5,762 nucleotides of DNA, from positions 1 to 5,762 of the forward strand of contig JAZKFP010000094.1 in NCBI GenBank assembly GCA_040386355.1, written 5' to 3'. The notes below the pieces were generated by a model that was given only the letters and a program-made list of their open reading frames with translations, did not search any database and was not told where the DNA came from. Position 1 is the stretch's first letter. Every line of letters begins with the position of its first letter. This DNA comes from JAZKFP01 sp040386355. Lineage in GTDB: Bacteria > Pseudomonadota > Gammaproteobacteria > Pseudomonadales > UBA6940. The position numbers and the translations under genes were made by a program. Below, piece after piece: positions 1-5,762 of this stretch.

Positions 1-404
1 ACATAGAGCCTCCGATACAGATTTAATTCGCGAAATAAACCCAACGCCAACGTAAACCAAGAGCGTATTTACAGGTCGTTATTATCTTCAAATACATAAC
101 GTAAAAACGTAATATGAATGGTTTTCAATATAAATGTATCGAAGCCATGTATTCAAAGCAGTCTTTGATGATAGAGAAGATTTAAATGGCAGCTATACGT
201 CATAACTGTCTCAAATAATTTGACTCGTTTTACATCGAGACTTTTTTATGCGACTTTGCTCAACGGCCCCGAAATTTCGTGCGCTGTGGGTGTAGAATGC
301 GTCACCTTTTTAAGCCCACACACTATAGGACATTGTCGGGGACAACAAAAGACCCTTCCGAAATGGGAAAATTAAAAAAGCTTACTATTCCGTTCATATC
401 TTTC
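1..404. other. Intergenic region upstream of typA, no supported gene
   Basis: No coding region can be supported here on either strand. On the + strand, two frames reach stops within the first 25 bases, and the third stays open only to a TAA at 53-55. That could be the last 17 codons of an upstream gene, but nothing recognisable is encoded. Visible elements are a near-perfect inverted repeat at 22-39 (TTTAATTCG facing CGAAATAAA, one mismatched pair), a perfect 10-bp palindrome CGAAATTTCG at 270-279, a possible terminator near 222-247 and a G+C-enriched foldable segment at about 262-367. I looked for the hallmarks of tRNA, tmRNA, 4.5S and 6S RNA and did not find them. Confidence 0.6.
222..247 (+). 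terminator. Possible weak rho-independent terminator
   Basis: GACTCG (222-227) can pair with CGAGAC (236-241) across an 8-base loop, with one A-A mismatch, and is followed directly by six T (242-247). It would end a + strand transcript entering from before the window. The stem is short. The same bases also contain a TTGACT hexamer (220-225) that could be a -35 element with TTTTAT (244-249, spacer 18), so the two readings compete. Confidence 0.3.
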
Positions 405-410
405 TATAAT
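382..410 (+). promoter_or_regulatory. Putative sigma-70 promoter of typA
   Basis: A perfect -10 hexamer TATAAT lies at 405-410. Seventeen bases upstream is TTACTA (382-387), a poor -35 that matches the consensus at three positions. Transcription would begin near 417, giving a leader of about 24 bases that carries the Shine-Dalgarno sequence of typA. The spacing to the gene is good; the weak -35 is the main doubt. Confidence 0.5.
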
Positions 411-440
411 TGAAAAATTTTTTTGATTGAGGCAAATCTG

Positions 441-2276
441 ATGTCTGATTTTGAGTTACGCAATGTCGCTATTGTGGCGCACGTTGACCATGGAAAAACT
501 ACGCTTGTTGATAAATTACTTCAACAATCTGGAACCTTAGGAGAGCGTGGTCCGGTATTAGATCGTGTGATGGATTCCAACGATATTGAGAAAGAACGTG
601 GAATTACTATTCTTGCAAAAAATACTGCGATTCGTTGGAGTGATCCGGAATCTAAAAAATCTTATCGAATTAATATTGTGGACACGCCAGGTCACGCAGA
701 TTTTGGTGGTGAAGTTGAGCGTGTTATGTCGATGGTGGATTCCGTTGTTCTATTAGTAGACGCGGTTGACGGTCCAATGCCACAAACAAGATTTGTAACG
801 TTAAAAGCATTTGAACAAGGTTTAAAACCGATTGTTGTAATTAATAAAGTCGATCGCGACGGTGCACGTCCAGATTGGGTAGTGAATCAAATTTTTGATT
901 TATTTGATCGCCTTGGAGCGACTGACGAACAGCTCGACTTTCCGATTGTTTACGCATCCGCTATTAACGGTACTTCCGGTATGGATCCCAATGAAATGGG
1001 CCCAGACATGTTGGCATTATTTCGTACCATCGTTAAACACGTTCCTGAACCTAACATTGACGCTGACGCGCCTTTCCAAATGCAAATCAGTGCGTTGGAT
1101 TATTCGTCATTTGTAGGGGTGTTAGGTATTGGTCGAATTTCACGTGGCCGTGTGAGCCGCAACATGCAAGTTGCAGTTATCGATCGTGATGGAAAAAAAC
1201 GCAACGCCAAAATCCTGCAAGTTATGGGATATATGGGGTTAGATCGTACAGAAGTAGATGGTGCATCAGCGGGCGACATCGTTTGTATTTCAGGAATCGA
1301 AGGTCTGCATATTTCTGACACAGTGTGTGATCCAAAAAATGCGGTTGCATTACCACCCTTAAGCGTGGATGAACCAACCGTTAGCATGATGTTTCAAGTA
1401 AATACCTCACCGTTTGCTGGTCGTGAAGGTAAGTGGGTAACGACACGTCAAATCAAAGATCGACTCGAACGTGAGTTATTACACAACGTAGCGTTACGCG
1501 TTCAGCAAAGTGAAGATCCAGATAAATTTCGTGTTTCCGGTCGTGGCGAATTACATTTATCGGTATTAATCGAAAATATGCGTCGCGAAGGTTATGAATT
1601 AGGTGTATCTCGTCCAGAAGTGATTATGCGAACTATCGACGGCGTTCAGTGCGAACCGGTCGAGCATTTAGTCATCGATATCGAAGATGTGCACCAAGGG
1701 TCGATTATGGAAGAGCTTGGTAATCGTCGTGGTGATCTGAAAGATATGGTGCCTGACAGCATGGGTCGTGTGCGATTGGATTATGAAATTCCCGCACGTG
1801 GCTTAATTGGTTTTCGTAGCCAATTTATGACGCTCACTTCCGGTACAGGTTTAATGAACAGTTCATTTGGAAGCTATGAACCCGTTCGTGAAGCTTCAAG
1901 CCGTGCACGAAGCAATGGAGTGTTAATTTCCATGGCGACCGGTAAAGCATTAGGTTTTGCGTTGTTTAATCTTCAAGAACGCGGACGTCTTGTTATTGAT
2001 CCAAACGTTGAAGTCTATGAAGGTATGGTGATCGGTATCCACTCACGCTCTAACGATTTAAGCGTAAACCCTTTAAAAGGTAAGCAATTAACGAATATGC
2101 GTGCGTCGGGTTCTGACGAAAATATCGTTTTAACCCCACCGATTCGAATGAGCTTGGAACAAGCGCTAGATTTCATTAACGATGATGAATTGGTAGAAGT
2201 AACTCCAAGCAATATTCGTATTCGTAAAAAATACTTAACTGAAAATGAAAGAAAGCGTTTTTCACGCTCTGGTTAA
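441..2276 (+). CDS. typA: Ribosome-associated GTPase TypA/BipA
   Basis: Translational GTPase of the EF-G/LepA family that binds the 70S ribosome and helps 50S subunit assembly and growth under cold and other stresses (family knowledge). The 611-residue product is close to the roughly 607 of E. coli BipA and appears intact. All GTPase motifs are visible: G1 AHVDHGKTT (13-21), G2 in RGITI (53-57), G3 DTPGH (81-85), G4 NKVD (135-138) and G5 SAI (173-175). After the G domain (to about 200) come an EF-Tu-like beta-barrel (about 205-300), EF-G III-like and V-like domains (about 305-480) and the BipA-specific C-terminal domain. I chose the ATG at 441 because GAGG (429-432) lies eight bases upstream and the MSDFELRNVAIVAHVDHGKT N-terminus fits the family. 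A TTG at 423 in the same frame would add six residues but would place the SD inside the gene. The gene appears monocistronic, with its own promoter upstream and a terminator downstream. Confidence 0.97.
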   Translation: MSDFELRNVAIVAHVDHGKTTLVDKLLQQSGTLGERGPVLDRVMDSNDIEKERGITILAKNTAIRWSDPESKKSYRINIVDTPGHADFGGEVERVMSMVDSVVLLVDAVDGPMPQTRFVTLKAFEQGLKPIVVINKVDRDGARPDWVVNQIFDLFDRLGATDEQLDFPIVYASAINGTSGMDPNEMGPDMLALFRTIVKHVPEPNIDADAPFQMQISALDYSSFVGVLGIGRISRGRVSRNMQVAVIDRDGKKRNAKILQVMGYMGLDRTEVDGASAGDIVCISGIEGLHISDTVCDPKNAVALPPLSVDEPTVSMMFQVNTSPFAGREGKWVTTRQIKDRLERELLHNVALRVQQSEDPDKFRVSGRGELHLSVLIENMRREGYELGVSRPEVIMRTIDGVQCEPVEHLVIDIEDVHQGSIMEELGNRRGDLKDMVPDSMGRVRLDYEIPARGLIGFRSQFMTLTSGTGLMNSSFGSYEPVREASSRARSNGVLISMATGKALGFALFNLQERGRLVIDPNVEVYEGMVIGIHSRSNDLSVNPLKGKQLTNMRASGSDENIVLTPPIRMSLEQALDFINDDELVEVTPSNIRIRKKYLTENERKRFSRSG

Positions 2277-2304
2277 TTTTTACTCAGTAGTAATTGTAAA
2301 ATCC

Positions 2305-2331
2305 AAAAAGTCGGTTTACACCGGCTTTTTT
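2305..2331. terminator. Bidirectional terminator between typA and mscL
   Basis: AAAAAGTCGGT (2305-2315) pairs with ACCGGCTTTTT (2320-2330) around the loop TTAC, giving an 11-bp stem with one G-U pair. A T-run ends the + side and, on the - strand, the A-run becomes a T-run. It therefore probably serves both converging genes. On the - strand the G-U pair becomes an A-C mismatch, so it should be stronger for typA than for mscL. Confidence 0.85.
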
Positions 2332-2340
2332 AATGACTAT

Positions 2341-2748
2341 TTATTTTTTCTCGCGAAGTAAATCACGAATTTCAGTAAGTAACACTTCTTCATTAGTAGG
2401 AGCTGCTGGTGTAACGGCTTCAATGACCGCTTCTTTGCGTTTTAAGGTGTTCATCACTTTAACAGCAACAAAGATTGCAAAAGCAACAATTGTGAAGTCG
2501 ACGATAGTCTGAATAAACTTGCCGTAACTTATCAAAACAGCTGGCGCGGTATCACTAGCGGCTTTCAAAGTAAAAGCCAAATCTGAAAAATCCACTCCAC
2601 CCAAGATGAAGCCAATAGGCGGCATTAATATATCCGCCACCAATGACGAAACAATCTTTCCGAAAGCTGCGCCAATAATAATACCTACAGCGAGATCAAT
2701 GACATTGCCTTTCATGGCAAATTCTTTGAACTCTTTCAAAATACTCAT
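2341..2748 (-). CDS. mscL: Large-conductance mechanosensitive channel MscL
   Basis: Homopentameric inner-membrane channel that opens under membrane tension and releases solutes during hypo-osmotic shock. The 135-residue product matches E. coli MscL (136) along its length. It has the amphipathic N-terminal helix MSILKEFKEFAMKGN (1-15), TM1 at about 16-44 with the pore-lining GIIIGAAFGKIVSSLVAD segment and the MPP turn (42-44), a periplasmic loop (about 45-75), TM2 at about 76-100 (VDFTIVAFAIFVAVK) and the cytoplasmic C-terminal helix EEVLLTEIRDLLREK (about 118-132). I chose the ATG at 2748 because AAGGAG lies six bases upstream and the N-terminus matches the family. An in-frame ATG at 2802 would add 18 residues unlike any MscL start. 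It is transcribed alone and converges on typA. A possible promoter is TATAAG (2808-2803) with TTGTTT (2833-2828), but its 19-base spacer makes it weak. Confidence 0.97.
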   Translation of the reverse strand: MSILKEFKEFAMKGNVIDLAVGIIIGAAFGKIVSSLVADILMPPIGFILGGVDFSDLAFTLKAASDTAPAVLISYGKFIQTIVDFTIVAFAIFVAVKVMNTLKRKEAVIEAVTPAAPTNEEVLLTEIRDLLREKK

Positions 2749-3157
2749 TCCTCTCTCCTTGGATGTACGGTCAATTAAGCCTGTAATAAATGTCTGCCGC
2801 ATCTTATACCGCTTTCGCTTTATAAAAAAACAATTTTATAAAAGCACTATTGAATTCTAAAGGGGCAATCACCAATTTAATAAACGTAAAGAAATCGCCT
2901 GTTAATTTTATAAAATGACAAATTCAACATTAAAAATTCAGAATTTATTTATAAATCATTGATTTGTAGTACGTAAATTTTTGTTTTTAAAGCGTTTAAT
3001 TTTTATTGTTTTAATACTTGAATTCTTCTGCAAAGCCAATAGAGTAGGAACCCTTCTCAAGAAGTTTTTAGTAGTTATTTCTCCATATAAGTCTCTAAAC
3101 CGGCTTTATGATGTGAGAAAAACTTTTAGTTTTGAATTCAAGATTAGGTTGTGGAAT
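2749..3157. other. AT-rich divergent intergenic region, mscL to unknown gene pair
   Basis: About 400 bases with no supported gene; it must hold the promoters of mscL (-) and of the + strand pair. The frame of the downstream small gene stays open back to a TTG at 2981, but that extension is AT-rich filler without a ribosome-binding site. Visible repeats are a 12-base direct repeat AATTTTATAAAA at 2832-2843 and 2904-2915 (the second lies in the perfect palindrome ATTTTATAAAAT, 2905-2916), the palindrome ATTTATTTATAAAT at 2943-2956, and three copies of TTGAATTC at 2850, 3018 and 3132. Several -10-like hexamers occur (TATAAG 3086-3091, TATGAT 3107-3112), but none has a convincing -35, so I do not assign a + strand promoter. 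Confidence 0.6.
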
Positions 3158-3382
3158 ATGGGTGACATTGTTGATTTAAACAGACGCTCAAGCTCAGAGC
3201 TGGTTGATTTGTTGGAGTCTTTAGTAATTGAAGCTAGAAGCGGCCGCTTATCGTCAATTGCTGCTGTCGTGCTTCGTGATAACGAAGCGGACTTTGAAAT
3301 TCATGCTCCTGACATGAGTAATCTTGAAATGATTGGGGCGTTAGAATGTTTAAAGGCAGAATTATTAATTGCGGATGATTAA
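3158..3382 (+). CDS. Small hypothetical protein, 74 residues
   Basis: Function not recognised. The predicted 74-residue protein is acidic, has no signal peptide or membrane segment, and reads as a compact alpha/beta unit: helix at about 13-28 (SELVDLLESLVIEARSG), strands at about 32-49 (SIAAVVLRD, then DFEIHAP) and a C-terminal helix at about 54-70 (NLEMIGALECLKAELL). The pattern of a helix ending in 'ARSGxLxSIAAVV' followed by a 'MxGALxxLK' helix reminds me of short uncharacterised proteins common in proteobacteria and their phages; this is an impression, not a match. I chose the ATG at 3158 because AGG (3146-3148) lies nine bases upstream and the sequence becomes protein-like only from there; the SD is modest. 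The next gene starts 61 bases downstream on the same strand, so co-transcription is plausible. Confidence 0.75.
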   Translation: MGDIVDLNRRSSSELVDLLESLVIEARSGRLSSIAAVVLRDNEADFEIHAPDMSNLEMIGALECLKAELLIADD

Positions 3383-3443
3383 ATAAATTTTTTTGGACTA
3401 AGTAGTTCATGGATGGCTTTTATAATAATAAGAGGTTTAAACC

Positions 3444-4292
3444 ATGATTCCTAGTCAATTAGATTTTTCTCGTCAATTTACTCAAGATATTGACGACAAT
3501 TTAATTCCAACCTTACCCATCCCTCAAACAAAACAAAGTTTGCTTTCTGCAGTGAAAGTGAGAGCTGAGCTTGCCGAAAATCTACCTGAAAGTTTTTTTA
3601 ATGCAATTGACGAATGCATTAGAAATCCTGACCCAAGAATTGACCATTCTCGGCTTGTGGAAATTGTTAGTATTGGGCCTGGTTTAATCGAATCTTTAAA
3701 GCCAAGTATTAGGTGTGCAAAAGAGCAGGCTAATATTCAAGATCTGAATAATTATTTGAACACAAAAATTTTCTTTAAAAGACCATTTTTAAAATCACGA
3801 ATTGAATCTGAAGTTAAAGCTGTAGATAAAACTGCTAGTAGAGTTCAATGTTCAATCAATTTTGGAAATATGATAGAAAATTTAGCGAAAAACCTTAAAA
3901 ATTCAGAAATACTCCGTGAAGAAAATAGATTTATGCATCAAATGGACAACTGTAAAAAAAGATTTACTAGTATTACCCAAGACACTGGACAATATATAGA
4001 ATATTTGAATGAGTTAACAAGTATGCCAAATACAGATCGAAAAAATTATTATGATATTAATGGACTGGCATTCAAATGTTTTAAAAACAACACTATGGGT
4101 TATTATAGAGTGTTAAAAGAATTGAAAATAGAATTTGACGTAACGCTCGATAAACTAGAAAACTTTCCAGCATTTCGAAATGAAATAAAAAACTTGGTTG
4201 TTGAATTTAAAAGTGAGTTAGAAACATCATTGCGTATTCACGAAATTCTCCAATCAAATTTTTTGTTGAATGAGATTGTAAATAGGCCTTAA
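3444..4292 (+). CDS. Hypothetical helical protein, 282 residues
   Basis: Function not recognised. The ATG at 3444 has a good SD, AAGAGG (3430-3435), eight bases upstream. The protein looks almost wholly alpha-helical and cytosolic, with no signal peptide, membrane segment or evident catalytic motif. A proline-rich N-terminal stretch (about 20-30, NLIPTLPIPQ) is followed by long charged helices, some with coiled-coil character (about 110-200 and 220-282). The middle part, a basic FFKRPFLKSRIE segment followed by helices with EENRFMHQ and GQYIEYLNEL, faintly recalls the helical core of TelA-type toxic-anion-resistance proteins. I cannot establish homology. The coding sequence is clearly AT-richer than typA (three sampled 60-base lines gave 23-40% G+C; one in typA about 48%), suggesting acquisition or weak constraint. 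A perfect TATAAT at 3421-3426 lies just before the SD without a usable -35, so transcription may come from the 74-residue gene upstream. A strong terminator follows at 4350. Confidence 0.85.
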   Translation: MIPSQLDFSRQFTQDIDDNLIPTLPIPQTKQSLLSAVKVRAELAENLPESFFNAIDECIRNPDPRIDHSRLVEIVSIGPGLIESLKPSIRCAKEQANIQDLNNYLNTKIFFKRPFLKSRIESEVKAVDKTASRVQCSINFGNMIENLAKNLKNSEILREENRFMHQMDNCKKRFTSITQDTGQYIEYLNELTSMPNTDRKNYYDINGLAFKCFKNNTMGYYRVLKELKIEFDVTLDKLENFPAFRNEIKNLVVEFKSELETSLRIHEILQSNFLLNEIVNRP

Positions 4293-4349
4293 GTTGAACT
4301 TCATTAAAAATATAGCCCAGACTTTATAGTTATTTAATAGTAATTTACT

Positions 4350-4384
4350 AAAAAGCCTTTAGATGCAAATCTAAAGGCTTTTTT
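4350..4384. terminator. Bidirectional terminator, unknown gene / rpmG
   Basis: AAAAAGCCTTTAGAT (4350-4364) pairs perfectly with ATCTAAAGGCTTTTT (4369-4383) around the tetraloop GCAA. The 15-bp stem is flanked by an A-run on one side and a T-run on the other, so it ends transcripts from both directions: the 282-residue gene on the + strand (stop 58 bases upstream) and rpmB-rpmG on the - strand (stop 22 bases away). Confidence 0.93.
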
Positions 4385-4405
4385 ATTTTCAAGGATAATT
4401 AAAAT

Positions 4406-4561
4406 TTATTTCATTTTGCTTTCAACAAACAATACGTGCTTACGTACGATTGGATCGTACATTTTAAATTGCAGTTTACCAGGCTTTGTACGCTTGTTTT
4501 TACGCGTAGTACGGAAGTAGCCGGTGTCTGCGCTTGAAACTAATTTGATTAGGTCGCTCAC
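4406..4561 (-). CDS. rpmG: 50S ribosomal protein L33
   Basis: Small protein of the large ribosomal subunit located near the E-site. The 51-residue product aligns with E. coli L33 (55): IKLVSSADTGYFRTTRKNKR, then TKPGKLQFKMYDPIVRKHVL and FVESKMK. It has no cysteine, so it is the zinc-independent (C-minus) type. Translation must begin at GTG (4561-4559): the frame upstream runs LEU-LEU-GLU-ARG-LYS back to a TAA with no ATG, and an AGAGAG purine run lies eight bases before the GTG. The start is a few residues shorter than the E. coli protein, losing part of its basic N-terminus (MAKGIREK). The gene lies 37 bases after rpmB on the same strand, the usual gammaproteobacterial order, and shares its promoter. 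The bidirectional hairpin at 4350-4384 ends the operon. Confidence 0.95.
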   Translation of the reverse strand: MSDLIKLVSSADTGYFRTTRKNKRTKPGKLQFKMYDPIVRKHVLFVESKMK

Positions 4562-4598
4562 GAGTAATTCTCTCTTTTAGAAACGGTCACAGTTAACG

Positions 4599-4844
4599 TT
4601 AAATTTTAGCGATTTTTGCAGCTTTCTTAGCAATCTTTTCTAATACCGCTTCAATACCAAGTTTATCGATGATGCGAATGCCTTTGGTCGATACGCGCAT
4701 TTTGATAAACCGCTTTTGGCTTTCGACCCAAAACCGACGTTCTTGAAGATTAGGTACAAAACGACGTTTGGTTTTGTTGTTGGCGTGGGAAACATTGTTG
4801 CCAACCATCGGCTTCTTGCCCGTAACAACACATACTTTACTCAT
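4599..4844 (-). CDS. rpmB: 50S ribosomal protein L28
   Basis: Basic protein of the large ribosomal subunit needed for assembly of 70S ribosomes. The 81-residue product (E. coli 78) carries the family signature from the N-terminus: MSKVCVVTGKKPMVGNNVSH, then ANNKTKRRFVPNLQERRFWV, and a lysine/alanine-rich C-terminal helix (KIAKKAAKIAKI). It has one cysteine (C5) and no CxxC pairs, so it is a zinc-independent form. I chose the ATG at 4844 by this N-terminus; the frame stays open upstream to 4949, but that stretch contains the promoter. The SD is weak: AAAGG lies 12 bases before the ATG, with GGA closer. It is the first gene of the rpmB-rpmG operon. Confidence 0.97.
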   Translation of the reverse strand: MSKVCVVTGKKPMVGNNVSHANNKTKRRFVPNLQERRFWVESQKRFIKMRVSTKGIRIIDKLGIEAVLEKIAKKAAKIAKI

Positions 4845-4913
4845 GATACACATCCAACCTTTGCGAAATTCAGACACTTGAAGATGATTTTTGCGTAGTT
4901 CAAAAAGGCAACC

Positions 4914-4942
4914 TTTATACCAGAGCCAAAAACCATCAGCAA
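4914..4942 (-). promoter_or_regulatory. Putative promoter of rpmB-rpmG
   Basis: On the - strand TTGCTG (4942-4937) is followed after 17 bases by TATAAA (4919-4914). The bases before it read TGG, giving an extended -10 (TGN-TATAAA). Transcription would start near 4907 and leave a leader of about 60 bases before rpmB. The promoter begins only a few bases after the stop codon of the upstream 231-residue gene. Confidence 0.6.
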
Positions 4943-4949
4943 CTACCAA

Positions 4950-5645
4950 TTATGCATTCAGTGAAATAAAAGTGTTTTTAGGGATATTGCTATCTTGTTC
5001 GTACAGGGGTTGAGAATCTAAAAACGCGCATAAACAAGACGCAATATGTTGTTTGTTAGACTCGCTGAGCTCTGTCACTACGCTTGGTCGATGAATGCGT
5101 TCAAATAAAGGTTCTATCTGGGCAGAGAGTTGGCCATCTGTAAGATCATCCAACGCCAAGTTGTCATTCTGCCAACGTATCATCGCGTCTTGAATAGGCA
5201 GCTGCGTTCTCAATGCAATCCACTCCATGATTTCTTCATGAATGCGACCCAATCCATACAGCAGCGGTAATGACTCAATTAATGTACCGTTCAAAGCTAA
5301 GGGTAAAATATCAGGAATGGCCTTAAATAAGGACCAGTGAGAAAGCTCAGGTAAAATATTTTGTTTTTCCAGTGAACCCCAAAACAATGCATGGTCTATG
5401 ACTTCTCGCACATAGCGATGCAGAAAGGCGCGCATAGAGTTTTCAGATTCGTCGCGCCAAATAGAATGCTCATGATGTTCATGTAAATGTTTAATTAAAT
5501 TTGATCCAAAAGGATGACGTAGGCGTTCAAGAAAATTTTGCTCATATCGATAATATAAAGCCGCTTGCGTCGAATCAAACCAAGAATTTGCGACATCAAA
5601 TGGAGCTTCAGCGCTGTGCAGTAAAGGCGTTGACGTAGATAACAT
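4950..5645 (-). CDS. Hypothetical protein, 231 residues, His-rich segment
   Basis: Function not recognised. The ATG at 5645 has a good SD, AAAGGA (5659-5654), eight bases upstream, and the frame runs to TAA at 4952-4950. The protein appears soluble and mostly helical, with no signal peptide and no clear membrane segment (the LPLALNGTLIESLPLLYGLG stretch at about 112-131 is the most hydrophobic part, but it contains Asn, Thr and Glu). A histidine cluster, HLHEHHEH at 53-60, stands out, and further acidic and His residues follow (DES, HRY, DHALFW). Such a helix could bind a metal, but I see no complete known motif. It lies upstream of rpmB on the same strand, where coaBC or radC sits in many gammaproteobacteria. 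No hairpin separates it from the rpmB promoter, so readthrough into the ribosomal operon is likely. A possible promoter (TTGAGT 5736-5731, TAAAAT 5711-5706, spacer 19) is poor. Confidence 0.85.
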   Translation of the reverse strand: MLSTSTPLLHSAEAPFDVANSWFDSTQAALYYRYEQNFLERLRHPFGSNLIKHLHEHHEHSIWRDESENSMRAFLHRYVREVIDHALFWGSLEKQNILPELSHWSLFKAIPDILPLALNGTLIESLPLLYGLGRIHEEIMEWIALRTQLPIQDAMIRWQNDNLALDDLTDGQLSAQIEPLFERIHRPSVVTELSESNKQHIASCLCAFLDSQPLYEQDSNIPKNTFISLNA

Positions 5646-5762
5646 CCTAAAAGTCCTTTAAAAATAGAGGATTGATTTTCCTGTGAACTTCTTAGGAAAT
5701 CTACGATTTTATTATTTTTTAAATCAATCAACTCAATGAAAAAATCCGTTAAATCCAAATGA

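Noticed and set aside
2..55. Possible C-terminal end of an upstream + strand gene (17 codons to TAA at 53-55)
   Set aside because: Too short to judge, no recognisable residues, and an open frame of this length is expected by chance.
423..440. TTG start for typA, six codons before the ATG
   Set aside because: It would put the SD (GAGG, 429-432) inside the gene and has no SD of its own. The ATG at 441 gives the normal family N-terminus.
2606..2860. 84-codon open frame on the + strand opposite mscL
   Set aside because: It lies antisense over the conserved mscL reading frame and has no SD or recognisable protein content; it is a shadow.
3053..3069. CTTC-TCAA-GAAG hairpin followed by TTTTT, considered as a terminator
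   Set aside because: The stem is only four pairs and no gene ends upstream on the + strand; too weak to call.
2981..3157. N-terminal extension of the 74-residue protein starting at TTG (2981), with a hydrophobic beginning that could pass for a signal peptide
   Set aside because: There is no SD before the TTG, the composition is that of the AT-rich spacer, and the hydrophobic residues come from T-runs. The ATG at 3158 is better placed.
5495..5758. 87-codon open frame on the - strand overlapping the start of the 231-residue gene, considered as a separate gene or as a frameshifted N-terminal part
   Set aside because: It overlaps the well-supported gene by about 150 bases in another frame. The gene it overlaps has its own ATG and a good SD, so no upstream extension is needed. 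The open frame is explained by AT-rich spacer plus a shadow frame.

Overview
This 5.76 kb window is chromosomal DNA from an AT-rich gammaproteobacterium. That placement rests on the close match of four housekeeping products (TypA/BipA, MscL, ribosomal proteins L28 and L33) to the enterobacterial forms and on the rpmB-rpmG gene pair. The low G+C, together with lineage-specific helical proteins scattered among core genes, would fit a host-associated group such as the Legionellales, but this is inference; nothing here fixes the genus.

Layout. Positions 1-440 hold no gene I can support. They contain a possible terminator, a G+C-enriched segment able to fold (about 262-367), and a promoter with a perfect TATAAT just upstream of typA. 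typA (441-2276, +) converges on mscL (2341-2748, -), and a hairpin with T-runs on both sides (2305-2331) lies between them. About 400 bases of very AT-rich DNA (2749-3157) separate mscL from a divergent pair of unknown + strand genes: a 74-residue protein (3158-3382) and a 282-residue helical protein (3444-4292). This pair converges on the ribosomal genes, and a perfect 15-bp hairpin flanked by A- and T-runs (4350-4384) serves both sides. On the - strand follow, in transcription order, an unknown 231-residue gene (5645-4950), a promoter with an extended -10, rpmB (4844-4599) and rpmG (4561-4406, GTG start, too short for ordinary ORF lists).

Function. The recognisable genes are housekeeping: ribosome assembly and stress translation (TypA), two 50S subunit proteins, and an osmotic safety valve (MscL). 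The accessory content is the three unknown genes. The 74/282-residue pair is AT-richer than typA and looks lineage-specific or acquired. The 231-residue gene sits directly upstream of rpmB with no terminator between them. I see no CRISPR array, transposase, tRNA or rRNA, and no recognisable defence system.
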